Notes: generated by a model not told the origin, from the sequence alone. Shown: positions 33,696 through 42,212, numbered from the stretch's first letter. The stretch: DNA of 64,000 nucleotides from an uncultured Bacteroidales bacterium (GCA_900316955.1 ONEX01000006.1:143532-207531), one strand, 5' to 3'. Made by a program: numbers and translations.

Positions 33696-35211
33696 GAAAC
33701 TGCTCACGCTGGGCCTGGCCCTCGCCGGGACCGCCGCGGGGGCGCAGGAGCGCCCGAACATCGTCCTGTTCCTGGTGGACGACATGGGCGTGATGGACAC
33801 GTCGGTGCCTTTCCTGACCGACGGAAAGGGCAATCCGGTGCGTTATCCGCTGAATAACTGGTATCGCACGCCCCAGATGGAACGTCTTGCCAATCAGGGC
33901 GTCCGCTTCTCGCAGTTCTACGCGCAGGGGGTGAGTTCCCCGTCCCGCGCTTCGCTCCTGACCGGACAGGACGCCGCCCGGCACCGGGTCACGAACTGGA
34001 TCCGCAGCGAAGGGAACAACCGGGACGATTACGGCCCGTACGACTGGAACTGGGAAGGCCTGGGTGCGGACGACGTCACCCTCCCCCGCCTCCTGCGGGA
34101 AGCCGGCTACCGGACCATCCACGTAGGCAAGGGCCATTTCGCTCCGTTCGGGCATTCCGGCGAGGACCCGCGGGACCTCGGGTTCGAGATCAATGTCGCC
34201 GGCTCGTCCATCGGCGAGCCCGGCAGCTACCTGGGCGAGAACGGCTACGGCCTCCTCCGCGGGACGCGCTCGCGCGCCGTGCCCGGTCTGGAGAAGTACC
34301 ACGGCACCGACACTTTCCTCACGGAAGCATTGACCCTGGAAGCCCTCGCACAGGTGGATTCGGCCGTCGCCGCGAAGGAGCCTTTCTTCCTGTACCTGTC
34401 GCACTACGCCGTGCACAATCCCTTCGAGATTGACAAGCGATTCATCGCTCATTATCAAGACACTACGTACAGCCAGGCCGCCCGCGGCTATGCCACCCTC
34501 ATCGAGGGCATGGACAAGTCCCTGGGCGATGTGATGGACCATCTGGAACAGCTCGGCATCGCGGAAAACACCCTGATCGTCTTCCTCGGGGACAACGGGT
34601 CCGACGCCCCGCTGGGCGGCAGCCACGACATCGGCTCATCGGCCCCGCTCCGGGGCAAGAAGGGCTCCGAGTTCGAGGGCGGGACGCGGGTCCCGTGCAT
34701 CATCGCCTGGGCCCGGCCGGACAACCGGAACGCCTGGCAGCGGAAATACCCCGTCCTGCAGGGCGCCATCTCCCGGGAAATCGGGACCATCATGGACATC
34801 TTCCCGACATTGACCCTTCTCTCCGGCGCCCAGGCGCCCCTTCCTCCCGCCCATACGGAGGACGGATACCTCCTCTGGAGCTTCCTGCGCGGAGATAAGA
34901 ACCCCTGGCACGAGGACACCTTCCTCAACCACTTTCCCCACCAGCACCGGGGCAGCTACTTCACCTCCTGGCGCCACGGCCCCTGGAAACTGATCTACTA
35001 CTACAACCCGGACCATCCGGACTACCCCCAGTGCACCCTGTTCAACCTGGAAGAAGACCCGTCGGAGACCCATGACATCCTCCGGCAGCACCCCCGCACC
35101 GCCCGCCGCCTCCTCCGTGAAATGATCGACCGACTCCGGCGCGACAACGCCACCTACCCCGTCGATTTCGAAGGCAAGCCCGTCCTCCCCCGCGAGGATG
35201 CCATCCGGTAG
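33688..35211 (+). CDS. Sulfatase, serine type (arylsulfatase A family)
   Basis: 507 residues with a short signal peptide (LTLGLALAGTAAGAQ). RPNIVLFLVDDMGVMDTS carries metal-binding Asp residues. The modification motif is VSSPSRASLLTG near residue 85 (S-x-P-x-R), so the catalytic formylglycine is made from serine by an anaerobic sulfatase-maturating radical SAM enzyme. No such enzyme is in the window. VFLGDNGSDAPLGGS near 295 is the second metal site. It removes sulfate esters from host or plant glycans in the periplasm. Start overlaps the tilS end. Confidence 0.9.
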   Translation: MDRKLLTLGLALAGTAAGAQERPNIVLFLVDDMGVMDTSVPFLTDGKGNPVRYPLNNWYRTPQMERLANQGVRFSQFYAQGVSSPSRASLLTGQDAARHRVTNWIRSEGNNRDDYGPYDWNWEGLGADDVTLPRLLREAGYRTIHVGKGHFAPFGHSGEDPRDLGFEINVAGSSIGEPGSYLGENGYGLLRGTRSRAVPGLEKYHGTDTFLTEALTLEALAQVDSAVAAKEPFFLYLSHYAVHNPFEIDKRFIAHYQDTTYSQAARGYATLIEGMDKSLGDVMDHLEQLGIAENTLIVFLGDNGSDAPLGGSHDIGSSAPLRGKKGSEFEGGTRVPCIIAWARPDNRNAWQRKYPVLQGAISREIGTIMDIFPTLTLLSGAQAPLPPAHTEDGYLLWSFLRGDKNPWHEDTFLNHFPHQHRGSYFTSWRHGPWKLIYYYNPDHPDYPQCTLFNLEEDPSETHDILRQHPRTARRLLREMIDRLRRDNATYPVDFEGKPVLPREDAIR

Positions 35212-35217
35212 GGGTAC

Positions 35218-35862
35218 CTACAGCTTCTTCAGCCAGAGGATGGAGTCCGGGCCTTCGTTGAAGAGGAGGTCCAGGACGGAGAGGTTCGGCGTGAAGCCGA
35301 AGCGGTCGGCAAATACCTGAAAATAAGGTCGTTCCAGGCCCAGGGAGGACAGGACCGTGTCGGCCCGCTTGGGGTGGATGTCAGCGCGGTAGTCGTCCGG
35401 GCCGGCCGTCGCCGGGGATACGAAATAGGCGGTGGACTCCAGGCGGCACACGACGCCCGTCTTCTCCAGCAGGAACTTCGCGAGCGACAGGTTCCAGTCC
35501 CAGAGGAGGGCCGGCTTTTCATCCATCCGCGCAAACAGGTCATCCCGGTAATACTCGTAATAGGCCGACGTGTAATAAGCCGCGTCCAGCGACCGCTGCG
35601 TCCGGACGAGCCAGGGGGTGGAGTAATCCACCCGGACCTCCGTGATGCGCATCGATTCCGCATGGACCACGGGAACCTGGAGCATCTGCACGCCGTCGCC
35701 GGCGAGGATGTAGCAGCGGTTGCGGTAGGATTGTTTCTGGTAGTTCTCGCAGGCTTCCAGGAAGACCGTGGAAGGAGAAACCCTGTCCGGGGACAGGGTC
35801 ATATCACGCGCGAGGAGGGCGAACCAGGCCACCGGCGGGAAGTATGCGGTGGACAGGAGCAC
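35218..35862 (-). CDS. WbqC-like family protein
   Basis: 214 residues. LLSTAYFPPVAWFALLARDM, then ENYQKQSYRNRCYILAGDGV and RRSLDAAYYTSAYYEYYRDD-like segments (RTQRSLDAAYYTSAYYEYY), are the WbqC-family pattern. The family occurs in polysaccharide biosynthesis loci, and members are thought to act on nucleotide-sugar or glycan substrates. Here it sits as the last gene of the lpx operon, with its ATG directly next to the lpxA stop codon (35863), suggesting a link to lipid A or surface glycan metabolism. Confidence 0.85.
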   Translation of the reverse strand: MLLSTAYFPPVAWFALLARDMTLSPDRVSPSTVFLEACENYQKQSYRNRCYILAGDGVQMLQVPVVHAESMRITEVRVDYSTPWLVRTQRSLDAAYYTSAYYEYYRDDLFARMDEKPALLWDWNLSLAKFLLEKTGVVCRLESTAYFVSPATAGPDDYRADIHPKRADTVLSSLGLERPYFQVFADRFGFTPNLSVLDLLFNEGPDSILWLKKL

Positions 35863-36669
35863 TTACTTGCGGGGTGCGCGGGGGCGGGAGATGATGCCCC
35901 GCTTGGAGGCGCGGATGAAGGAGAGGATCGTGTCCCGCTCTTCCGTCTGCGGGAAGTTGGCCTCGATGTGGGCCACGGCGTCGCTGACGTTCATGCCCTG
36001 GAAGTAGAGGGCGTCGTAGATGTCCTTGATCTGGTTGATCTGCTCCTCGGTAAAGCCGCGGCGGGACAGGCCCACGCGGTTCACGCCCTCGAAGCACACC
36101 GGTTCGCGGCCAGCCAGCACATACGGGGGGATGTCCTTGACGATCTTGAAACCGGCGCCCACCATCGCGTGCGTGCCGATGTGGGAGAACTGGTGCGCCA
36201 GGGTGCCGCCGCCGAGGATGGCCCAGTCCGCGACTTCCGTCTCGCCGGCGAGGGCGACGTGGCTCACGAGGATGCAGTGGTTGCCGATCTCGCAGTCATG
36301 GGCGATATGGACATAGGACATGATGAGCGTGTCGCTGCCCACCTTGGTCAGGAACTTGCCGCTGGCCTTGGTGCCGCGGTTGATGGTGGCGCACTCGCGG
36401 ATGGTCACGCGATCGCCGATCTCCACCCAGGTCACCTCGCCTTCATACTTGAGGTCCTGCGGGACGGCGCCCACGACGGCGCCCGGAAAGATGGTGCAGT
36501 CGCAGCCCATTTTCACATAGGAGAAGATGACGGCGTGCGGGAGGAGCTTGCAGCCGTCGCCGATTTCGACGTTGTCGTCCACGAACACGTAGGGACCGAT
36601 TTCGATGTTGTCGCCGAGCTTCGCGAGGGGGCTGACCGTTGCGAGCGGATGGATCTTATTCATAGCCAA
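35863..36669 (-). CDS. lpxA: UDP-N-acetylglucosamine O-acyltransferase
   Basis: 268 residues. It is a left-handed beta-helix with hexapeptide repeats (IGPYVFVDDNVEIGDGCKLL, LGGGTLAHQFSHIGTHAMVG), the catalytic His in the segment SYVHIAHDCEIGNHCILVSH, and a C-terminal helical domain (RRGFTEEQINQIKDIYDALY). It transfers a hydroxyacyl chain from acyl carrier protein to UDP-GlcNAc, the first step of lipid A synthesis, in the cytoplasm. It follows lpxC by 4 nt. The C-terminal extension SRPRAPRK is basic. Confidence 0.93.
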   Translation of the reverse strand: MAMNKIHPLATVSPLAKLGDNIEIGPYVFVDDNVEIGDGCKLLPHAVIFSYVKMGCDCTIFPGAVVGAVPQDLKYEGEVTWVEIGDRVTIRECATINRGTKASGKFLTKVGSDTLIMSYVHIAHDCEIGNHCILVSHVALAGETEVADWAILGGGTLAHQFSHIGTHAMVGAGFKIVKDIPPYVLAGREPVCFEGVNRVGLSRRGFTEEQINQIKDIYDALYFQGMNVSDAVAHIEANFPQTEERDTILSFIRASKRGIISRPRAPRK

Positions 36670-36673
36670 TGGT

Positions 36674-37585
36674 TTATTTCAGGATGGCGCGAAGGGCCTT
36701 CGCGGCCTGGGTATTGAGATAGTGGCCGGGCTTGAACGCCGTGATGCGGGCGTTCAGCCGGCCGCCGGCGAGGCGGAAGTCGCCCAGGAGGTCCAGCAGC
36801 TTGTGCCGGCCGCACTCGTCGGGGAAATGAAGTTGCAGGTTGTTCAGGTAGCCCTGGTCGGTGACCGTCAGGTCAGGCATGTTCAGGAGGGTGGCGATGG
36901 AGGACAGCTGCTCCGCGCTCACGGGATGCTCCACGATGACGATGGCGTTGTCCACGTCTCCGCCCTTGATGAGGTTGTTCTTGAACAGGTACTCGATCTC
37001 GTGGAAGAAGCAGAAGGTGCGGCAGACGCCGATCTCATGGGCATAGTCCACGGTCTCATCCCAATGGGCGGACTGGACGCCGAGGATGCGGGAGCCGAAG
37101 TCCACGGTGATGTCCGCGGAGGGGGCGTCGGCCGGCTCGATCCGGATCCAGGAGCCGGTCTTGCCGTCCCGGATCTCCAGGGTCTGGGGAATGTCGACAT
37201 AGACACGGGGCTCACCCTGGTCCACGAGGCCGTCGGCGAGGAAGGCCTTCACATAGGGACCCGCGCTGCCGTCCAGGATGGGGACCTCGCGGTTGTCCAG
37301 CTCGATGAGGGCGTTGTCCACGCCGAGGCCGGAGAGGGCCGACATGATGTGCTCGATGGTGACCGCCTCGGCCCCGCCGCAGGAGATGGTGGTGCTGCGG
37401 GCGGTGTTGGTGACATTTTCGGCGAGGGCCTCGACGACCGGGCCGCCGGGAAGGTCCGTGCGGCGGAACTTGATGCCGTGGCCCGCGTGGGCCGGCGAAA
37501 CGGTCATGTGGGAATAAGTGCCTGTGTGAAGGCCTTTTCCCTCGAACCGATAGGTCTTGGTGAGCGTATGCTGGTTGCGGTCCAT
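36674..37585 (-). CDS. lpxC: UDP-3-O-acyl-N-acetylglucosamine deacetylase (not fused to FabZ)
   Basis: 303 residues. TIEHIMSALSGLGVDNALIE and HFPDECGRHKLLDLLGDFRL supply the zinc-binding His and Asp residues, and FKPGHYLNTQAAKALR the catalytic His near the C-terminus. LpxC catalyses the committed step of lipid A synthesis. In many Bacteroidetes this gene is a bifunctional lpxC-fabZ fusion of about 460 codons. Here the protein ends right after the deacetylase domain and the next gene is lpxA, with no fabZ in between or nearby. Confidence 0.93.
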   Translation of the reverse strand: MDRNQHTLTKTYRFEGKGLHTGTYSHMTVSPAHAGHGIKFRRTDLPGGPVVEALAENVTNTARSTTISCGGAEAVTIEHIMSALSGLGVDNALIELDNREVPILDGSAGPYVKAFLADGLVDQGEPRVYVDIPQTLEIRDGKTGSWIRIEPADAPSADITVDFGSRILGVQSAHWDETVDYAHEIGVCRTFCFFHEIEYLFKNNLIKGGDVDNAIVIVEHPVSAEQLSSIATLLNMPDLTVTDQGYLNNLQLHFPDECGRHKLLDLLGDFRLAGGRLNARITAFKPGHYLNTQAAKALRAILK

Positions 37586-37622
37586 ACTGCAAAGATAGGG
37601 AAAAACTGCGGACCGCCCAAAT

Positions 37623-38618
37623 CTACTCCTGTCCGCTTTGCCGGAACTTGGCGTAGGCCTTCATATACACGTGCGGGTCGATGCACGGGGAACCCAGCAG
37701 CGTCTGTCCTTCCTTCCGGATGTTGCCGATGACGCCGGCCTGCGCCAGGAGGGTCGTATGGTCCGCGATCTTGACGTGCCCGGCGATGCCCACCTGCCCG
37801 GCGATGATGCAGTACTTGCCGATGACGGTGGACCCGGCGATGCCCACCTGGGCCGCCATCACCGTATGGTCGCCGATCACCACGTTGTGGGCGATCTGGC
37901 ACAGGTTGTCGATCCGGACGCCGTCGCCGATGATGGTGGATTCCATCTGGGCGCGGTCCACAGTGGTGTTGGAGCCGATTTCCACGTCGTTGCCGATGAT
38001 GACGTTCCCGAGGTGCTCGATCTTCTCCCAGCTGCCGTCCTCGCGCGGGGCGTTGCCGAAGCCGTCGTCGCCGATGACGCAGCCCGCGTGCAGGATCACC
38101 CGGTCGCCGATGATCATTCCCGGGAAGATCTTCACGCCCGGATAGATGATGCAGTCCTTGCCGATCTTGCAGTCGTCGCCGATGGTCACGTTCTCGCGGA
38201 TGACCGTGTTGTCTCCGATCACCGTGCGGCGGCCGACGCTGGAGAAGGCCCCCAGCCACACCCGCTTCCCGAACTTCGTGGAGCAGTGCCAGCGCGCCCG
38301 GAGGCTGCGGTGGCGCTTCGCCTTCTTGGTCTTGTCCTTGACATACTTCAGCAGCTCGGTGACGGCCGAGTAGGCATTGTCCACCCGCACGAGCGTGGCC
38401 TTTACCGGCTCCTTGGGCTCGAAGGCCTTGTCCACCAGGATGATGGACGCCTCGCTGGTGTAGACATACTGTTCATATTTGGGATTGGCGAAAAAGCTCA
38501 GGGTGCCGGGCTTCCCGTGCTCGATCTTGGCGAACTTCGTGATGACGGCGTTCTCGTCCCCGTCCACGGTTCCCTTGAGCACTTGCGCCAGCTGTTTTGC
38601 GGTGAATTCCATAGTCAC
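37623..38618 (-). CDS. lpxD: UDP-3-O-(3-hydroxyacyl)glucosamine N-acyltransferase
   Basis: 331 residues. The N-terminal uridine-binding domain ([20 protein letters not shown]...[20 protein letters not shown]) is followed by a hexapeptide-repeat beta-helix ([40 protein letters not shown]) carrying the catalytic His in [12 protein letters not shown], and a short C-terminal helix. It adds the second acyl chain in lipid A synthesis. It is 37 nt upstream of lpxC, giving the order lpxD-lpxC-lpxA-wbqC on the minus strand. Confidence 0.93.
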   Translation of the reverse strand: MTMEFTAKQLAQVLKGTVDGDENAVITKFAKIEHGKPGTLSFFANPKYEQYVYTSEASIILVDKAFEPKEPVKATLVRVDNAYSAVTELLKYVKDKTKKAKRHRSLRARWHCSTKFGKRVWLGAFSSVGRRTVIGDNTVIRENVTIGDDCKIGKDCIIYPGVKIFPGMIIGDRVILHAGCVIGDDGFGNAPREDGSWEKIEHLGNVIIGNDVEIGSNTTVDRAQMESTIIGDGVRIDNLCQIAHNVVIGDHTVMAAQVGIAGSTVIGKYCIIAGQVGIAGHVKIADHTTLLAQAGVIGNIRKEGQTLLGSPCIDPHVYMKAYAKFRQSGQE

Positions 38619-38621
38619 AGA

Positions 38622-39236
38622 TTAAATCGTCTGCAAAGATAACACTTTTCCGGGTTTTCTGATGTACCGGTCGCGGTCCTGCGGGGTGATCTTGCGGATG
38701 ACGCGGCAGGGGTTGCCGGCGGCGAGGACGCCTTCCGGGATGTCGTTGACGACGACGGACCCGGCGCCGATGACGGAGCCCGAGCCGATGGTCACGCCGG
38801 GCATCACGCACACCATGCCGCCGATCCAGACGTCATCGCCGATGGTGATGGGAAGCGAGTACTCGAGCTTCCGGCGCCGGAGGTCCTTGTCCAGCGGATG
38901 TCCCGCCGTATAGAAGCCGCACTGCGGGGCGATGAACACGTTGTTCCCGATCGTGACCTTCGCCTCGTCCAGGATGACGCAGTAGGCGTTGATGAAGACA
39001 TTGTCCCCCACCTCGATGTTTGAGCCGTAGTCGCAGAAGAAGGGCGGATTGACAATGAAGTTTTTCCCGACCTTGCCGATGAGCTTTTTCAGCATCGCGG
39101 TCCTGTCTTCCAGGTCCGTGATTCTCAAGGCGTTGTAATCCTGGCACAGCTTCTGCGTCCGGAGCAGCTCCTCCAGAAGCTCCCCGTTCGAGGCGTCATA
39201 CAGACGCCCGGACATCATTTCGTCGCGGATGCTCAT
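38622..39236 (-). CDS. Maltose/galactoside O-acetyltransferase family protein
   Basis: 204 residues. The N-terminal maltose-acetyltransferase domain (EMMSGRLYDASNGELLEELL) is followed by a left-handed beta-helix (VFINAYCVILDEAKVTIGNN) with the catalytic His in FYTAGHPLDKDLRR and the closing NPCRVIRKIT motif. It transfers acetyl from acetyl-CoA to a sugar in the cytoplasm; the natural acceptor is not evident. Its start overlaps the preceding gene's stop by 4 nt, so translation is coupled. Confidence 0.9.
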   Translation of the reverse strand: MSIRDEMMSGRLYDASNGELLEELLRTQKLCQDYNALRITDLEDRTAMLKKLIGKVGKNFIVNPPFFCDYGSNIEVGDNVFINAYCVILDEAKVTIGNNVFIAPQCGFYTAGHPLDKDLRRRKLEYSLPITIGDDVWIGGMVCVMPGVTIGSGSVIGAGSVVVNDIPEGVLAAGNPCRVIRKITPQDRDRYIRKPGKVLSLQTI

Positions 39237-39607
39237 AGGTATTCGTCGATGGCTGCCGCGATGGACAGGATGGTCTGGTAAAAGAGGATGTTGGAGTTCT
39301 TCAGGGGCATCCAGTGCTCCTCCCCGTTCTTGCCCCGGAGGTACCGGTCCGTGTAGATGGTGCCGAACGTGCCGACATACACCTCGACATTTCCCTTGGC
39401 ATCCAGCCGCATGGCCCGGATGGGGTAAGTCTCGGAGTACCCCTTCTTGCTGTCGAAGACGAGGGCTTTCATGTCCGTCTTCTCCTCGTTGTTGTTGGAG
39501 CAGTTCACGAATCCGTCCGCCTTCCGGATACTCTCGCGGATGGCGTCGTGGATGGCCTCTCCCGCCTTCAGGTAGGTATTGGCCAATTGGGTCAGTTCTT
39601 CTCTCAT
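39233..39607 (-). CDS. Hypothetical protein, 124 aa
   Basis: MREELTQLANTYLKAGEAIH, then a helix, a Ser/Asn/Lys-rich link (FVNCSNNNEEKTDMKALVFD) and a beta-rich half (GNVEVYVGTFGTIYTDRYLR). Soluble and without a known motif; possibly a helical segment plus a small SH3-like fold. It overlaps a 25-codon reading frame upstream and the acetyltransferase downstream, both by 4 nt, so three frames are translationally linked. Function unknown. Confidence 0.75.
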   Translation of the reverse strand: MREELTQLANTYLKAGEAIHDAIRESIRKADGFVNCSNNNEEKTDMKALVFDSKKGYSETYPIRAMRLDAKGNVEVYVGTFGTIYTDRYLRGKNGEEHWMPLKNSNILFYQTILSIAAAIDEYL

Positions 39608-39681
39608 GCTTTCAGGATATCTTGTGCGACAACCGTTTCCGTGGCGAGGACAAGGGCTTTTTTATAGGCAATGTGCGGCAT
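39604..39681 (-). CDS. Tiny coupled reading frame, 25 codons
   Basis: MPHIAYKKALVLATETVVAQ followed by DILKA and a stop that overlaps the next ATG (ATGA). It is the first reading frame after a promoter element (plus-strand CAAAGGTA, 39705-39712, i.e. TACCTTTG on the minus strand). It is probably either a leader peptide or the genuine N-terminal exon-like part of the 124-aa gene separated by a one-base shift. I cannot tell which. Confidence 0.4.
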   Translation of the reverse strand: MPHIAYKKALVLATETVVAQDILKA

Positions 39682-39704
39682 GGTTGTCGATGGTTGTGTT
39701 CTTT

Positions 39705-39712
39705 CAAAGGTA
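39705..39712 (-). promoter_or_regulatory. -7 promoter element for the 39681-to-38622 operon
   Basis: TACCTTTG on the minus strand, 24 nt before the 25-codon frame. Confidence 0.6.
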
Positions 39713-39877
39713 AGAATTAAGGGAGAATTATCAAAACGGAGGCGATTCCGATCCCCAGCGCCCCGCCAGAAAACTCCTTGTCGATGCTGGCCTTATGCAA
39801 AAAATAGCTATCTTCGTGAGGAAAACCGATCGAGAAACGACTTTCGAAGCATTCCTGATTCCGAAACACGCTCCACC

Positions 39878-40417
39878 ATGGAAACCAAACCCACCGTCGA
39901 TAAATACAAGGATGACCTCACCGCCAACCTCCTCGAGACCTGCACCGGCAGCGGCCTGCTGAAAGGGACGCTGCTCGAGACCCCGGACATCGACGATGCC
40001 TGGATGCGCCTCGCGCCGGCCTTCTACGGGGACGCCGTGCGGAACTTCAACGCCTACCCGGAGTACTGCCTCGCCTGCGCCGGCTACCTCGGGATGGCCA
40101 TCGCATACCTCTGGGACAAGGACTGGGCGAAATACCAGGACTTCCCCTACTCGTTCTTCCAGGGCGAGCGGGGCTTCGACGACATGGACGACCACATCAC
40201 CGACAACATCCTCAAGGACCGCAAACACAGCGTCCCGGCGATGCAAACCTGCTCCGCCAACGCCTACCATTTCCTGATGCGGGAGTGCACGGAGCCCGGC
40301 ACGGCGGAAGCCTACCAGTTCTTCCTCGTGACGGTCGAGGTCATGTTCAAGATCGGAGCCGCCATCGAACTGGGCCGGCTCGGGTACAAGTATGAGAAAG
40401 TGAACATAGGCAACTGA
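39878..40417 (+). CDS. Hypothetical protein, 179 aa, paralogue 1
   Basis: Starts METKPTVDKYKDDLTANLLE. A soluble, helical, Tyr/Trp-rich protein (WDKDWAKYQDFPYSFFQGER, SANAYHFLMRECTEPGTAEA). It is almost identical to the product at 43704-44246, differing mainly at the N-terminus and a few positions. Both genes have a TATCTTCG promoter element close upstream (39809-39816 here). I do not know the family. Followed after 2 nt by the FKBP gene, with which it is probably co-transcribed. Confidence 0.8.
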   Translation: METKPTVDKYKDDLTANLLETCTGSGLLKGTLLETPDIDDAWMRLAPAFYGDAVRNFNAYPEYCLACAGYLGMAIAYLWDKDWAKYQDFPYSFFQGERGFDDMDDHITDNILKDRKHSVPAMQTCSANAYHFLMRECTEPGTAEAYQFFLVTVEVMFKIGAAIELGRLGYKYEKVNIGN

Positions 40418-40419
40418 CC

Positions 40420-40839
40420 ATGCAGTACAGAAGGAACAAGAAACACAATGCCTACAAGGAGGCCAATGAGGCCTTCCTGCAGGTGAAGGCGCAGGAGGAA
40501 GGGATGGTGGTCCTCGATAATGGCGTCCTGTACAAGGTGCTGGAATCGGGCCGTGGAACCAAGAAACCCACCCCGCGCAGCATCGTCTATGTCCATTATA
40601 CCGGCCGCCTCATCGACGGCACCGTCTTCGACACCACCGAAGGGCAGCCGCTCCCGGCGCTGTTCATGGTGGGAGACCTCATCATGGGCTGGCAGATTGC
40701 CCTGACGCGGATGCACGAGGGCGACAAATGGGAGGTGTACATCCCCGCCAAATGGGGCTACGGTTCCCTGAAGATGGACGACATCCCGGCGCACAGCACA
40801 CTGATCTTCGACCTCGAGCTCGTCAAGATCGAGCGGTAA
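40420..40839 (+). CDS. FKBP-type peptidyl-prolyl isomerase
   Basis: 139 residues, no signal peptide, so cytoplasmic. After a charged N-terminal helix (KKHNAYKEANEAFLQVKAQE) comes an FKBP domain: SIVYVHYTGRLIDGTVFDTT, LIMGWQIALTRMHEGDKWEV, IPAKWGYGSLKMDDIPAHST. Several active-site aromatic positions are kept. The family accelerates proline isomerisation during folding. N-terminal helix plus FKBP is the layout of FklB/FkpA-like proteins, here without the export signal. Confidence 0.88.
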   Translation: MQYRRNKKHNAYKEANEAFLQVKAQEEGMVVLDNGVLYKVLESGRGTKKPTPRSIVYVHYTGRLIDGTVFDTTEGQPLPALFMVGDLIMGWQIALTRMHEGDKWEVYIPAKWGYGSLKMDDIPAHSTLIFDLELVKIER

Positions 40840-40877
40840 CGGAGAATGCCCATGCCTGACGACCTAGATTCTTTCCC

Positions 40878-41384
40878 ATGACGAAATACATTGCAGACGA
40901 GGACCACTTCAAGGAGGTCTTAGCCTTGGTCCCAAAGGTGAAACGTTCAATTTGGATCGGGACGGCAGACATCAAGGACCTCTATGTGGAAGATCGGCCT
41001 TTTCTGGGAATCCTTGCCGACCTCATCAAGAAAGGGAAAGAAGTCCGGCTTATTCACGCGAAGGAACCAGGGTCCAATTTCCGGGAGGACTTCGACCAGT
41101 ATCCAGTTCTCTTTACCGGTCTAGAGCGGGCCCTCTGCCCACGTGTTCACTTCAAGATCATTGTCTTCGACACCAAGGTCGCCTATATCGGATCGGCCAA
41201 CCTTACTGGAGCCGGCATCGGAATGAAAAGCACACGCACCCGGAACTTTGAAGCCGGAATCCTGACGGATGAACCTGCTCTCGTAGAAGCCGCCATGAAC
41301 CAATTCGATGCTGTCTGGGCCGGGTTTAAGTGCAAAGACTGTGGGCGGAAGAAGTACTGCGGGGATCCTATTCTTTCCAGGTAG
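40878..41384 (+). CDS. Phospholipase-D-like domain protein (single HKD motif)
   Basis: 168 residues. The motif VHFKIIVFDTKVAYIGSANL (H-x-K-x4-D followed by GSAN) at about residues 95-115 is the PLD catalytic motif. One copy per chain means the active form would be a dimer, as in Nuc-type nucleases. The C-terminus carries a Cys-rich tail (CKDCGRKKYC) that could bind zinc. A nuclease or restriction-like role is plausible, since single-HKD proteins are often DNA-cleaving. It lies between the two paralogues in a stretch that looks inserted. Confidence 0.82.
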   Translation: MTKYIADEDHFKEVLALVPKVKRSIWIGTADIKDLYVEDRPFLGILADLIKKGKEVRLIHAKEPGSNFREDFDQYPVLFTGLERALCPRVHFKIIVFDTKVAYIGSANLTGAGIGMKSTRTRNFEAGILTDEPALVEAAMNQFDAVWAGFKCKDCGRKKYCGDPILSR

Positions 41385-41581
41385 AATTTCTTTGGGTGAA
41401 TCCTAAACTGAAGTGTAATTCAATATTTCATAGGCATCCAATAGCCGATTCTTCCAAGACCTTTCCTTCCCATCTTTTCCGCTGTAAATCTTCGTCGGGG
41501 GCCGGTGTGCTCCTGCTGGGGAGTTATAGCGACTGCTTCTCCTTTTATTCGGTTTATTCTTGCGGAAATCATTTTAATTCG
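41385..41581. other. Non-coding stretch upstream of the 59-aa gene
   Basis: No gene seen. A basic antisense frame at 41420-41611 has no support and is not annotated. Confidence 0.4.
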
Positions 41582-41660
41582 TATCTTTGTCATTGTCATA
41601 CGATGTGACAATTTTATTGCACTTCAAAGGCATCTCAGCCCATGTGAGATGCCTTTTCTA
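41582..41660 (+). promoter_or_regulatory. Promoter and leader hairpin of the 59-aa gene
   Basis: TATCTTTG at 41582-41589 is followed in the presumed leader by GGCATCTCA / TGAGATGCC (41629-41637 and 41645-41653) and TTTTCT. This is an attenuator-like hairpin about 80 nt before the ATG. Confidence 0.55.
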
Positions 41661-41734
41661 TTCGAAAGAGAGCCAGAGGGGATGTAGTCTTCAAGCCGCC
41701 AGATTGCGTTTCACAAGCAATAAAATATCATCGT

Positions 41735-41914
41735 ATGAAACGAAACAGCACATCTAAAGCCGGCATGCAACTTCAAGCAGAAGTCAGAGTGCCCGTCCTT
41801 GTTCGGGTGAAATCGCATACGCGAAATCACTCGGGCAAGACAGTGAAAGTCCGTTCGTATCTCAGACGTACATGGGACACGCCTGGGATTACGATAAGGA
41901 TCAGTACCCGATAG
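41735..41914 (+). CDS. Small basic protein, 59 aa
   Basis: MKRNSTSKAGMQLQAEVRVP, then VLVRVKSHTRNHSGKTVKVR and SYLRR. Strongly basic, with the pattern VRVKSHTR...GKTVKVRSYxRR that I recall from short conserved Bacteroidetes proteins without a known function. It has its own promoter (41582), a leader hairpin and a strong terminator at 41943. The organisation parallels the 42-aa gene at 4772. Possibly RNA- or DNA-binding from charge alone. Confidence 0.65.
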   Translation: MKRNSTSKAGMQLQAEVRVPVLVRVKSHTRNHSGKTVKVRSYLRRTWDTPGITIRISTR

Positions 41915-41942
41915 GGTGGTCTTCTTCCGTCCTTCTGGCTTC

Positions 41943-41968
41943 AGGGAGCGCTTCGGCGCTCCCTTTTT
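41943..41968 (+). terminator. Terminator of the 59-aa gene
   Basis: AGGGAGCGC / GCGCTCCCT stem with TTCG loop and T run. Confidence 0.85.
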
Positions 41969-41990
41969 CCGTATATTTCATGATTTGAGA

Positions 41991-42018
41991 GATGCCCGAT
42001 CAGGTCGGGCATGACGGG
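41991..42018. repeat. REP-like palindrome, copy 2
   Basis: GATGCCCGATCAGGTCGGGC then ATGACGGG; hairpin CCCGA/TCGGG. Direct copy at 42185. Confidence 0.75.
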
Positions 42019-42184
42019 CTAGCCGCGTTTACACAAAATTGCCATTTGGGATGCTTCTGACTGTAAATGTGGAGGGGAAAATGGTGGTTTTCGCCTAAAA
42101 ACCGTCCGCGTTTACACGCAGGGTGCTTCACATTGCTGTTTTTCTGTAAACGCGGCCGCGGCCAAGCCGGGAAGTAGCGACAGC
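42019..42184. repeat. Spacer with repeated CCGCGTTTACA arms between two REP copies
   Basis: CCGCGTTTACA occurs near 42021 and 42107, and its inverse TGTAAACGCGG near 42145, so the spacer can fold on itself. Together with the flanking REP copies it forms a composite repeat of about 220 bp in a gene-free region. No reading frame. Confidence 0.5.
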
Positions 42185-42212
42185 GATGCCCGATCAGGTC
42201 GGGCATGACGGG
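42185..42212. repeat. REP-like palindrome, copy 3
   Basis: Identical to copy 2 over 28 bp. Confidence 0.75.

Noticed and set aside
41420-41611. 63-aa basic minus-strand frame
   Set aside because: It crosses the promoter of the 59-aa gene and has no start signals or recognisable motif.
41991-42212. Insertion sequence ends
   Set aside because: The repeated palindromes are direct copies, with no transposase or target duplication between them, and match the dispersed REP-like family.
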